Origin: Chloroflexi bacterium HGW-Chloroflexi-6
GTDB taxonomy: Bacteria; Chloroflexota; Anaerolineae; Anaerolineales; Villigracilaceae
Length of the DNA stretch: 64,000 bases
Assembly (NCBI GenBank): GCA_002840685.1
Contig: PHBU01000010.1
Span: 1-64,000 of the forward strand
Reading direction: 5' to 3'
In this document: one piece after another, positions 56,797-64,000 of the stretch
Position numbering within the stretch: position 1 is the stretch's first letter
Layout: each line of letters opens with the position of its first letter
Program-made: the position numbers and the translations under genes
Notes under the pieces: model-generated
Told to the model about the DNA's origin: nothing
What the model saw: only the letters and a program-made list of their open reading frames with translations
Database searches by the model: none

Positions 56797-57611
56797 GGAA
56801 CCAGCACAAAAGCTGCCAGCCAAAAAAGACTGAAATAAACGCCGGTCTCGATCAGGGCGCGGCGCGGCAATGTCCCTTCTCCGAGATTGATCGCCAGGTT
56901 GGTCAGGGCATATAAGGGCGAAAGCGCTAGCAATCCATATTGGACCGGCGAGAGCGGCCAGTAATGCAGGGCGGCCGCAAACTGGGAGCAAGCCAGGGCT
57001 ATCCCGACCGCCCATTGCCATTCCCAGCGTCCATTCAGGCGCAGGTGAATGGCGCGCAGGCTGACCAGCCCGGCGGCCGGAAATAAGACCAGCATCACCA
57101 AAAGCAGGCGCGCTCCGGCGTAGGAAAGCGCGGCCGAAAGGATCAGGAACAGCGAAAAGGAGACTGCCACCAACCCGGCAGAAGCCAGGGTATAGCGCGT
57201 ATCTGAAGAATCCAGAACAATATATTCTGCGTTGAAAACCAGCAGCAGCAAGGTGCCGCCCAGAAAAAAACTGACCCACCAGGCCGGGCCTGATGGCAGG
57301 TTGTAAAGAGGCACGCCCAGGGTGAACGCCGTCAGGGCGGGCAAAAGCCAATGTTGGAAGCTGATCTCTGTCCCAAAGTAGGGGTGACTGCGCAAGATCC
57401 AGTCCATGCCGGCTGCGGTAACGGCGGCGGCAAAGAAAATGGTGACCAGGTTCAGGTTGAGCGGAATTGCCAGCGCCAGCCCGAGCAGGTTCCAATTAAG
57501 GATCGGGCTTTGGGTTTCCAGCATGCGAGGCAGGGCATACGTTAACAATAAGCCTGCCGAAAGAATGCTCAAGCGGTTTGCATCTGGCATATGTTGGTGT
57601 GATTCGGCCAT
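56793..57611 (-). CDS. hypothetical polytopic membrane protein
   Basis: A 272-residue protein with about eight hydrophobic helices and short loops, a pattern like the DUF5656-type proteins of Chloroflexota, though I cannot confirm the family. Recognisable stretches are MLETQSPILNWNLLGLALAIPLNLNLVTIFFAAAV near residue 30 and LINLGEGTLPRRALIETGVYFSLFWLAA-like sequence at the end (NLGEGTLPRRALIETG). It is coupled by ATGA to the JAMM gene. TACAAT lies exactly 6 bases before its ATG, so the mRNA should be leaderless. Confidence 0.7.
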   Translation of the reverse strand: MAESHQHMPDANRLSILSAGLLLTYALPRMLETQSPILNWNLLGLALAIPLNLNLVTIFFAAAVTAAGMDWILRSHPYFGTEISFQHWLLPALTAFTLGVPLYNLPSGPAWWVSFFLGGTLLLLVFNAEYIVLDSSDTRYTLASAGLVAVSFSLFLILSAALSYAGARLLLVMLVLFPAAGLVSLRAIHLRLNGRWEWQWAVGIALACSQFAAALHYWPLSPVQYGLLALSPLYALTNLAINLGEGTLPRRALIETGVYFSLFWLAAFVLVP

Positions 57612-57617
57612 AATCGG

Positions 57618-57692
57618 ATTGTACCTTTAGTGTCAGGTTTTGTGAAATGTACTTTGTTTTGGATTTGCGCAATAAGTTTTACGATTTATAAT
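57618..57692. promoter_or_regulatory. divergent leaderless promoters
   Basis: Minus-strand TACAAT (57618-57623) is 6 bases from the ATG at 57611. Plus-strand TATAAT (57687-57692) is 6 bases from the GTG at 57699. No Shine-Dalgarno lies before either start. Confidence 0.6.
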
Positions 57693-57698
57693 CATGTT

Positions 57699-58121
57699 GT
57701 GACCGAATACCTCTTTTATCATCCCCTTGAGATTCGTTATGCCGATATTGATGCGCAGGGACACCTCAACAACGCCAAATTCCTGACGTTTTTTGAGCAG
57801 GCCCGCATTCAGTACCTGCGCCATCTTGGGTTGTTTCGAGAAGGAACATCGTTCATGGAGATTGGCGTGATTTTGGCTGATATCCATGTTGCGTTTCGCG
57901 CGCCGGTCCTGTGGGGGATGGATGTGCGGGTTGGCGTTGCCACAATTCATCTGGGAAACAAATCCATGAAAGTGGCGCAATGCCTGAAAAACGGCATCGA
58001 TGGCCCGATCATGGCTGAAGGCGAAGTTGTGCTGGTGACCTATGATTATCATAGCGGCGCGACCCTGCCTCTTCCGCCCAACTGGCGCGAAGCGATCAAA
58101 TCGTTTGAAAATATTAGCTAA
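57699..58121 (+). CDS. acyl-CoA thioesterase, 4HBT hotdog family
   Basis: About 140 residues from the GTG at 57699, chosen because TATAAT lies 6 bases upstream and the homologous part begins at once; the frame upstream is poor coding sequence. The 4-hydroxybenzoyl-CoA thioesterase signature is RYADIDAQGHLNNAKFLTFFEQARIQYL (residues about 12-40, catalytic Asp). The end SGATLPLPPNWREAI is typical for YbgC-like relatives. It hydrolyses an acyl-CoA or acyl-ACP. It is followed by an M42 peptidase gene after 9 bp. Confidence 0.9.
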   Translation: MTEYLFYHPLEIRYADIDAQGHLNNAKFLTFFEQARIQYLRHLGLFREGTSFMEIGVILADIHVAFRAPVLWGMDVRVGVATIHLGNKSMKVAQCLKNGIDGPIMAEGEVVLVTYDYHSGATLPLPPNWREAIKSFENIS

Positions 58122-58130
58122 GGATCTGGT

Positions 58131-59186
58131 ATGCCCTCACTTCCTCCGGTAGACACCTCGTACATGCTCGACTTTCTCGTTCGTTTATTGAACACGCCCT
58201 CGCCGACCGGCTATACGGACCTGGCGATTGGGCTGGTCGAAAAAGAACTGGCCTCTTTCAACCTGCCTGACATCAGTCTCGTCCGGACTCGCAAAGGTGC
58301 ATTGGTGGCTCGCTGGCAAGGCCGAAAAAGTGATGCTCCGCGCGCCCTGACCGCCCACGTTGATACGCTTGGCGCAATGGTCAAGGAGATCAAGCCTGAC
58401 GGCCGCTTGAAACTGACCAAAATTGGCGGACTGGTGCTGGGCGGCGTTGAAAGCGAAGGCTGCTGGGTTTTGGTTCAGGGCGGTAAACGCATTCGCGGTT
58501 CCTATATGCTGCATCAGGCTTCCGGTCATGTGTATGGTGTGGTCGCCCACGAGGGCAAGCGCGCCGAAGACAGCATGGAAGTCCGCCTCGATGCCCGCAC
58601 ATCCAGCGCTGAAGAAACCCGCGCCCTGGGCATTAATATCGGCGATTTTGTGGTTTTCGATACGCGCACCGAAGTCAACGATGGTTTTGTCCGCTCACGT
58701 TTTCTGGATGATAAAGCCTGTGTTGCCAACCTGGTGGCGGCCATCAAAGCCCTGGCCGACGCTGGCCTGAGGCCGGCCCAGACCACTTACTTCCACATCA
58801 GTAATTATGAAGAAGTGGGGCATGGCGCGGCTTCGGGCATCCCGGCTGAAGTGCATGAGTTGGTCGCGGTCGATATGGCTGCCGTTGGCGATGGCCAGGA
58901 ATCGGACGAATTCCACGCCACCTTGTGTGTCAAGGACAGCGGCGGGCCCTACCACCATGAGTTAAGTCAGAAATTGCGCCGCCTGGCCGGGATTTACGAT
59001 ATCCCGCATAAGATCGACATTTATCCCAACTACGGTTCGGACGGAGAAGCTTTTTGGCGGGCAGGCGGCGATGTGTCCGTTGCGCTGATCGGCCCTGGCG
59101 TGGATGCTTCTCATAACTACGAGCGCACCCACACCGAAGCGCTGCAAGCAACCACCAACTGGATCGTGGCTTACCTGCTCGATTGA
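58131..59186 (+). CDS. M42-family metallopeptidase
   Basis: A 351-residue cytosolic peptidase with AAGG before the ATG. Metal ligands and catalytic residues fit M42/M20-type two-zinc enzymes: TAHVDTLG (His, Asp), RFLDDKACVANL (bridging Asp), NYEEVGHG (Glu-Glu), VAVDMAAVGDG (Asp), and ALIGPGVDASHNYERTH (last His). A PDZ-like insertion domain lies between about residues 70 and 165. M42 enzymes are aminopeptidases or deblocking peptidases. The next gene starts 8 bp after its stop. Confidence 0.93.
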   Translation: MPSLPPVDTSYMLDFLVRLLNTPSPTGYTDLAIGLVEKELASFNLPDISLVRTRKGALVARWQGRKSDAPRALTAHVDTLGAMVKEIKPDGRLKLTKIGGLVLGGVESEGCWVLVQGGKRIRGSYMLHQASGHVYGVVAHEGKRAEDSMEVRLDARTSSAEETRALGINIGDFVVFDTRTEVNDGFVRSRFLDDKACVANLVAAIKALADAGLRPAQTTYFHISNYEEVGHGAASGIPAEVHELVAVDMAAVGDGQESDEFHATLCVKDSGGPYHHELSQKLRRLAGIYDIPHKIDIYPNYGSDGEAFWRAGGDVSVALIGPGVDASHNYERTHTEALQATTNWIVAYLLD

Positions 59187-59194
59187 GAGACCCC

Positions 59195-60211
59195 ATGAAA
59201 CTGGATGTTGCCTTACCTCCCGTAAGTCTGAACGATGTGCCGGCGAATGCGGTTGCCGCCGAAGAAATGGGATTCGATTGCCTGTGGACAACCGAAACCC
59301 AGCACGACCCGTTTTTGCCGCTCACGCTGATCGCAGAACATACCCGGCGCATTCAAATGGGGACGGGTATCGCCGTTTCGTTTGCGCGTTCGCCAACCAC
59401 CCTGGCCTATACCGCCTGGGACCTGGCCGCCCAATCCAGAGGGCGATTCATCCTTGGGTTGGGAACGCAGGTCAAGGCCCACATCGAACGCCGCTTCGGT
59501 CTGGAGTGGCCTGCATCCGTTACCGGCAAACTGCGCGAGCAGATCCAGATCATGCGCGCCCTGTGGACCACCTGGCAGACGGGCGAGCCGCTCAATCAGC
59601 GCGGTGAATATTACAAAATTACGCTGATGTCGCCGTTTTTTAATCCGGGACCGCTGCCCTCGCCCCTGCATCTCTTTCCTGCGATCTATATTGCCGGAGT
59701 CAATACTGGCCTGGCCAGGCTGGCCGGAGAATTATGCAATGGCTTCCTCGTTCACCCTTTCCACACTCCGCAATATCTGGCGGAGGTATTGCACCCGGCC
59801 ATCCAGGCTGGCGCAAGCAAAACGGGGCGAACCAAACAGGAGATTGTGGTTTCAGCCTCTGTTTTTACCGCCACCAATGCCAGTGAGCGTGAATTCTCCC
59901 GGCAGCAGGTTTCGTTTTATGCCTCGACGCCCTCCTATCGTCCGGTGATGGAATTGCACGGCTGGGGGGAAACGGCTGAAAAACTATCCTATTTGGCTGC
60001 GCGCGGCGAGTGGGGTGATATGCCTGCGCTTATCAGTGATAAAATCCTGTCCACTTTTGTGACTGAGGCAGACACACCGCAAGAACTGGCGATCGCGCTC
60101 AAGGAACGTTACGCAGGTCTGGCTGATCGCCTGACCCCTTATATTCCTTTTGTGTCGGGTGAAAAAGATTCCTGGTGGCATGATCTGGCTGCACAATTTG
60201 CAAAACAATAA
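59195..60211 (+). CDS. LLM-class oxidoreductase, probably F420-dependent
   Basis: About 338 residues from the ATG at 59195. It is a luciferase-like TIM barrel of the TIGR03617 group: AVAAEEMGFDCLWTTETQHDPFLPL, GTGIAVSFARSPTTLAYTAWDLAAQSRGRFILGLGTQVKAHIERRF, and the late FVTEADTPQELAIALKERY. This subgroup is typical of F420-using Actinobacteria and Chloroflexota, where it oxidises or reduces small organics; the substrate is unknown. It has no clear Shine-Dalgarno and probably relies on coupling to the peptidase gene. Confidence 0.88.
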   Translation: MKLDVALPPVSLNDVPANAVAAEEMGFDCLWTTETQHDPFLPLTLIAEHTRRIQMGTGIAVSFARSPTTLAYTAWDLAAQSRGRFILGLGTQVKAHIERRFGLEWPASVTGKLREQIQIMRALWTTWQTGEPLNQRGEYYKITLMSPFFNPGPLPSPLHLFPAIYIAGVNTGLARLAGELCNGFLVHPFHTPQYLAEVLHPAIQAGASKTGRTKQEIVVSASVFTATNASEREFSRQQVSFYASTPSYRPVMELHGWGETAEKLSYLAARGEWGDMPALISDKILSTFVTEADTPQELAIALKERYAGLADRLTPYIPFVSGEKDSWWHDLAAQFAKQ

Positions 60212-60230
60212 CCCTGGAGCAAACCATACA

Positions 60231-61049
60231 ATGTCCCGAACACCAACTCACGCCAGGCCAAACCTCAAAGATTTTCTTTACTTGCATACCAACAGCCTGC
60301 CTTATTTTCGCGGATTGCTGCGCGCGGTCGAATCGCGCTTTTACCTGGATATAGATCTGCCCGCCCCGACCCTTGACGTGGGCTGCGGCGACGGGCATTT
60401 TGCCAGCCTGACCTTTGATCGTCCGCTTGATGTGGGCCTCGACCCCTGGCACGATCCCATCCACGAAGCCCGTCAATATAATGCGTACAACCTGCTGGTC
60501 GAAGCCGACGGCGGGACGATGCCCTATGCCGATGGCCATTTTGCCAGCGCGGTCAGCAACTCCGTGCTGGAGCATATCCCGCATTTGGATGTTGTCCTGG
60601 CTGAAACGGCCCGGGTTTTGCAGCCGGGCGCCTTGTTCGTTTTTTGCGTCCCAAGTCACAATTTTCTGCCCAACCTGTCGGTGGCGCGCTTTTTCGATGC
60701 AATCGGTTTGAAGCCGCTTGCTTCTGCCTACCGCGCCTTCTTTAATAAGATTTCACGCCACCATAACTGCGACGATCCCGCCACCTGGCAGGCCCGCCTT
60801 GAAAAAGCCGGGTTTAAGATCGAGAAGTACTGGCACTATTTTTCACCTTCTGCCCTGTCTGTTCTGGAATGGGGCCATTATTTTGGGTTGCCCTCTTTGA
60901 TCAGCAAAAAGCTGTTTGGGCGCTGGATCCTTGTGCCGGCGCGCTGGAATCTTGCGCCATTATTGGCCTTCCTGCGCCGTTATTATGATGAGCCTGTTCC
61001 CCAGGCAAAAGGCTCCTATACTTTTTATATTACTCGCCGTGTTAAATAA
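60231..61049 (+). CDS. class I SAM-dependent methyltransferase
   Basis: About 272 residues from the ATG at 60231 (TGGAG upstream). The Rossmann motif I is LDVGCGDGHFASL, followed by DVGLDPW, and ADGHFASAVSNSVLEHIPHLDVVLAETARVLQPGALFVF is the methyltransferase type 11 block. The C-terminal part (RWNLAPLLAFLRRYYDEPV...SYTFYITRRVK) carries two hydrophobic stretches. Position before a GT39-like gene suggests a role with polysaccharide or lipid-linked substrates. Substrate not known. Confidence 0.9.
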   Translation: MSRTPTHARPNLKDFLYLHTNSLPYFRGLLRAVESRFYLDIDLPAPTLDVGCGDGHFASLTFDRPLDVGLDPWHDPIHEARQYNAYNLLVEADGGTMPYADGHFASAVSNSVLEHIPHLDVVLAETARVLQPGALFVFCVPSHNFLPNLSVARFFDAIGLKPLASAYRAFFNKISRHHNCDDPATWQARLEKAGFKIEKYWHYFSPSALSVLEWGHYFGLPSLISKKLFGRWILVPARWNLAPLLAFLRRYYDEPVPQAKGSYTFYITRRVK

Positions 61050-61075
61050 TTTATTTTTGGAGGATTTATAGTTAC

Positions 61076-63220
61076 ATGGAAGAGCCAAGCATCCTCGATT
61101 ATCTCAAGTCAAAACTGAATCCCTGGCCTCACGAAAAAATCGACATTCCTGATATTGCGGTTGAATCGGAACCTCTCCCGGCCAGCCAGGTCAGGGCAGC
61201 AGATGTGCCTTTCTCAACGCTGAAAATCGGGCGGTTGCCCTGGCGTTCCCTGCTTACCCTGGGGTTTGCCATCTCCGGCCAATTGCTCCTGGAGCCCCCG
61301 GCCCCGAAGCCTGGCATCGCGCTGGCTTTTTATTTTGCCGCTTTGGTTTTCTTTGTCTGGGCCATCTGGCAGTCTGAGTGGATCATCCCTGAGCTGCGCG
61401 AGGATCTTCCCACAGTTGATTGGGGAGCTTTCCGCCGTCTGCCTCTGCTGGCATCCTTGATCCTGGGGGTGCTGGCCTTTGCCTTCTTGGGCGACAATCT
61501 TTTTACCACGTTCAACGTCAGCCTTTGGCTGCTTTCCATTGGCCTGTTTGTATATGCTCTGTGGGTGCCGAAAGTTTCATGGCCTGAAACCTGGCAGGGC
61601 ATCAAGAATTTTTTTGACAGGGATTTCTGGTCTATGAAGATCACTCCCTGGGTCATTCTGTTGGTTTTGGTATGGGGCGTGGCCATCTTTTACCGTTTTT
61701 CCAATTTAAATGGCGTCCCGGCCGAGCCGTTCAGTGACCATGCCGAGAAATTGTTGGATGTTTATGATGTTTCTCAGGGGAAATCGAGCATCTTTTTTGT
61801 GCGTAACACGGGCCGTGAATTTTTCCAGATGTACCTGACCCTGGCTGTTGGTTCCCTGTTCGGAACCGGCTTTTCGTTTCTCAGCCTCAAGCTGGGAACG
61901 GCCTTGGCGGGCTTTTTCACCCTGCCTTATGTTTATCTTTTAGGCAAGGAGCTTTTCAACAAGCGGGTTGCGCTCCTGGCCCTGGCGCTGACGGCTTTTG
62001 CCTATTGGCCCAATGTCATCAGCCGCGTGGGGTTGCGTTTTCCGTTATATCCGCTTTTTGCTGCGCCGGTGCTTTTCTACCTGATCCGCGGATTGCGCAC
62101 CCAGAACCGCAACGACTTTATCCTTTCAGGCCTGTTTCTAGGTTTGGGCTTGCACGGCTACAGCTCATTCCGCTTTGTCCCAATCGTGGTTGTGATTGCC
62201 ATTCTGCTCTATCTCCTGCATGTGCGCAGCGGAGAACTAAAAAAACAAACCCTTGTTTTATCCTCCATTCTGGTTTTAGCTTCGATATTTGTCTTCATGC
62301 CTTTGCTGCGCTATACCCTTCAGAACTCAGATTCGGTTACGTATCGCGCTATGACCCGCCTGGCGGATGCCGAGCAGCCGCTGCCTGGCAACCCGCTGGT
62401 GATTTTCCTGGATAACCTTAAAAACGCCATGCTGATGCTCAACTGGGACAACGGCGAAATTTGGGTTCACTCCGTGATGAACCGGCCCGCGCTTGATGTT
62501 GTCTCGGCTGTTTTCTTTGTCTTCGGTTTTCTGGCTTTGCTGGGCCGCTATTATCGCCGGCGAGACTGGCGTGATTTGCTCCTCGTGCTTTCCGTTCCGC
62601 TTTTGATGATGCCGTCCATACTGTCGCTGGCTTTTCCGATGGAAAACCCCTCCCTCAACCGTACCGGTGGCGCCTATATTACCGTTTTCGTCATTGCCGC
62701 TTTTGCCATTGACGCTTTATATCTGGGTTTGAAACAAGTTGGCTGGCGGCGGGGCGGGCTGTTATTGATCACGATGCTCATCACCTGGTCGGCGGCCCTG
62801 AATTATGATCTGGTATTTAACCAGTATGCCCAGCAGTTTCGCTATAGCGCCTGGAATACATCTGACATTGCCCAGGTGACCAAATCCTTTATGGCAGCCG
62901 GCAACCCCATGCGAAATGCCTGGGTCATCCCCTACGCCCATTGGGTTGATACCCGCCTGGTCGGGACGTGGCTCGGCGACCCGACTTACAACCCCGTCCT
63001 TTGGCCGGATCAGGTCGGTGATACGGTTTCCCTGCCTGGCAATAAACTATTTTTTGTCAAAGACAACGATTTCGATTCGCTTGCTTTGCTGCGCGATGTC
63101 TACCCTCAGGGCGCGCTCAGCTATTATCACGCAGCGCCTGACTTGATCGGCAAAGATTTTTGGGTCTTTTCTGTCCCTGATACGTCGATCTCTCCTGATG
63201 CAAACTTTTCCCAGCCTTGA
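61076..63220 (+). CDS. GT39/ArnT-like membrane glycosyltransferase
   Basis: A 714-residue protein with GGAGG before the ATG. A soluble N-terminal 50 residues precede about a dozen membrane helices. The first large loop has NGVPAEPFSDHAEKLLDVYDVSQGKSSIFFVRNTGREFF, with Asp-His in place of the usual Asp-Glu pair of GT-C enzymes. Later helices read TLPYVYLLGKELFNKRVALLALALTAFAYWPN, typical of the family. A soluble tail ends the protein. It would use a lipid-linked sugar donor outside the membrane. Its stop overlaps the start of the next gene (TGATG). Confidence 0.85.
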   Translation: MEEPSILDYLKSKLNPWPHEKIDIPDIAVESEPLPASQVRAADVPFSTLKIGRLPWRSLLTLGFAISGQLLLEPPAPKPGIALAFYFAALVFFVWAIWQSEWIIPELREDLPTVDWGAFRRLPLLASLILGVLAFAFLGDNLFTTFNVSLWLLSIGLFVYALWVPKVSWPETWQGIKNFFDRDFWSMKITPWVILLVLVWGVAIFYRFSNLNGVPAEPFSDHAEKLLDVYDVSQGKSSIFFVRNTGREFFQMYLTLAVGSLFGTGFSFLSLKLGTALAGFFTLPYVYLLGKELFNKRVALLALALTAFAYWPNVISRVGLRFPLYPLFAAPVLFYLIRGLRTQNRNDFILSGLFLGLGLHGYSSFRFVPIVVVIAILLYLLHVRSGELKKQTLVLSSILVLASIFVFMPLLRYTLQNSDSVTYRAMTRLADAEQPLPGNPLVIFLDNLKNAMLMLNWDNGEIWVHSVMNRPALDVVSAVFFVFGFLALLGRYYRRRDWRDLLLVLSVPLLMMPSILSLAFPMENPSLNRTGGAYITVFVIAAFAIDALYLGLKQVGWRRGGLLLITMLITWSAALNYDLVFNQYAQQFRYSAWNTSDIAQVTKSFMAAGNPMRNAWVIPYAHWVDTRLVGTWLGDPTYNPVLWPDQVGDTVSLPGNKLFFVKDNDFDSLALLRDVYPQGALSYYHAAPDLIGKDFWVFSVPDTSISPDANFSQP

Positions 63221-64000
63221 TGCTTATGAAATCTCACCGACGCTCTTTTTCCTGGTTATTTGACGCTTTACTGGTACTTGTGCTGCTCGTGGGCGCATAT
63301 TTTCGCCTAGTTGGGCCGGATTGGACGCTCGAACAAGTTTGGCTTGGCCTGACCGGCCAGGCCTCGATGCCCGTCCTTGTCTCAGATTGGGATCAAAGCC
63401 AGCACCTGCATCCTGACGAGCGCTTCCTGACGATGGTTTCGAACTCGATCTCGCCGGTAAAAGGCTGCGAGGATGCCGGGTTGTCAGTCAACGACTGCCC
63501 CAACGATCAGAAACAGTGGATTACGTTTTCTGACTACTTCAACACCGCCAATTCGCCGCTTAACCCAAACAACCGCGGTTACGGGTTTTATGTTTATGGC
63601 ACCTTGCCACTCTTCATCGTCCGTTATGTCGGTGAACTGGTCGGCATGACCGGCTACGATGAAATTGCCCTGGTCGGGCGTCAGATTTCCGCGCTGATCG
63701 ACCTCGGCTCGATCTTTCTGCTCTACCTGCTGGTTTCACGCCTGTACGGGCGCCGGGTCGGGTTGCTGTCTGCGGCCTTCTCTGCGCTGGCGGTGATGCA
63801 GATCCAACAGTCGCACTTTTATACGGTCGACAACTTCCCGACCCTCTTCATGTTATTGTCTGCTTATTTTGCGTTGGAAGTCTCGCTCGCCGGCCGGATG
63901 CGCGTCGACAGCCGGGGCGGAACCTGGGAGCGCGTTGCACGCGGCGTTCTCAGCTCGGGCCTGTTCTGGTATTCGATTTTGTTCGGCGTGGCGACCGGCA
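63220..64000 (+). CDS. GT39-like glycosyltransferase, partial (runs off window)
   Basis: An open frame from the ATG at 63220 continues to the edge (260 codons seen). It starts MLMKSHRRSFSWLFDALLVLVLLVGAYFRL, a first membrane helix, then the loop VSDWDQSQHLHPDERFLTMVSNSISP with HPDE, the acidic motif of dolichyl-phosphate-mannose-type transferases. LYLLVSRLYGRRVGLLSAAFSALAVMQIQQSHFYTVDNFPTL follows, a GT-C pattern. It is coupled to the gene before by TGATG. The C-terminal part is missing only because the window ends. Confidence 0.85.
   Translation, partial: MLMKSHRRSFSWLFDALLVLVLLVGAYFRLVGPDWTLEQVWLGLTGQASMPVLVSDWDQSQHLHPDERFLTMVSNSISPVKGCEDAGLSVNDCPNDQKQWITFSDYFNTANSPLNPNNRGYGFYVYGTLPLFIVRYVGELVGMTGYDEIALVGRQISALIDLGSIFLLYLLVSRLYGRRVGLLSAAFSALAVMQIQQSHFYTVDNFPTLFMLLSAYFALEVSLAGRMRVDSRGGTWERVARGVLSSGLFWYSILFGVATG

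Overview
The window reads as chromosomal DNA of a Chloroflexota bacterium, most likely class Anaerolineae. This is an inference from gene content: a membrane Ser/Thr kinase with a Pro/Thr-rich linker, a CruF-like carotenoid hydratase, mevalonate kinase beside a UbiA-type prenyltransferase, an F420-type LLM oxidoreductase, an archaeal-style riboflavin reductase next to RibA, and many polytopic GT-C-like membrane proteins. Several genes also have a -10 box exactly 6 nt before the start codon, as expected for leaderless mRNAs. No rRNA, CRISPR array or complete prophage is visible. There is one intact tRNA (Val-TAC).

Layout. 1-54 holds the N-terminus of a transposase running off the left edge. 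96-5099 (minus) has a DtxR-type regulator operon with a palindromic operator, a WecA/TagO-like transferase and a YyaL-type thioredoxin-fold protein. 5280-12413 is mostly plus strand: Hsp20, a TetR/LUD divergent pair sharing a 32-bp imperfect palindrome, a two-module VOC dioxygenase, a prolyl-tRNA-synthetase-like protein without its catalytic core, a DegT aminotransferase, and two membrane proteins. 12463-18981 (minus) has CruF, hypothetical membrane proteins, a Ser/Thr kinase, RibA and a RibD-type reductase. 19005-30679 (minus) is an envelope polysaccharide cluster: two GT4, one GT2, GDP-mannose dehydratase, two UPF0104 flippase-like proteins and three large membrane proteins. 30704-33523 (minus) has a biotinyl carrier, type-4 UDG, and rimI-tsaB-tsaE joined by ATGA overlaps.

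33654-44795 has MscS, tRNA-Val with a decayed duplicate, an RNase H-like protein, a FAH-family hydrolase, an ECF sigma factor coupled to a giant anti-sigma/beta-propeller protein, and a KamB/NpmA-like 16S rRNA A1408 methyltransferase whose ribosome binding site and start codon lie inside a long hairpin. It continues with a thioesterase, a racemase, mevalonate kinase, a prenyltransferase and TlyA. 44806-50976 has a CDF transporter, LepA, a GxxExxY gene bracketed by palindromic repeats, RlmB and a GH1 beta-glucosidase. 50997-53903 is an AT-richer accessory patch in which small cargo genes (an unknown membrane protein, HigBA, DUF1152, DUF1801) alternate with fragments of the neighbouring GH1 and phosphotransferase genes. 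53926-64000 has a streptomycin-kinase-like protein, MgtC, a divergent PlsY, a JAMM protein, a thioesterase, an M42 peptidase, an LLM oxidoreductase, a methyltransferase and two GT39-like proteins, the last cut by the window edge.

The strongest leads are the structured leader of the A1408-type methyltransferase, the core-less ProRS carrying a palindromic repeat in frame, the GxxExxY gene with its flanking repeats, and the fragment-bounded cargo genes after the GH1 gene.
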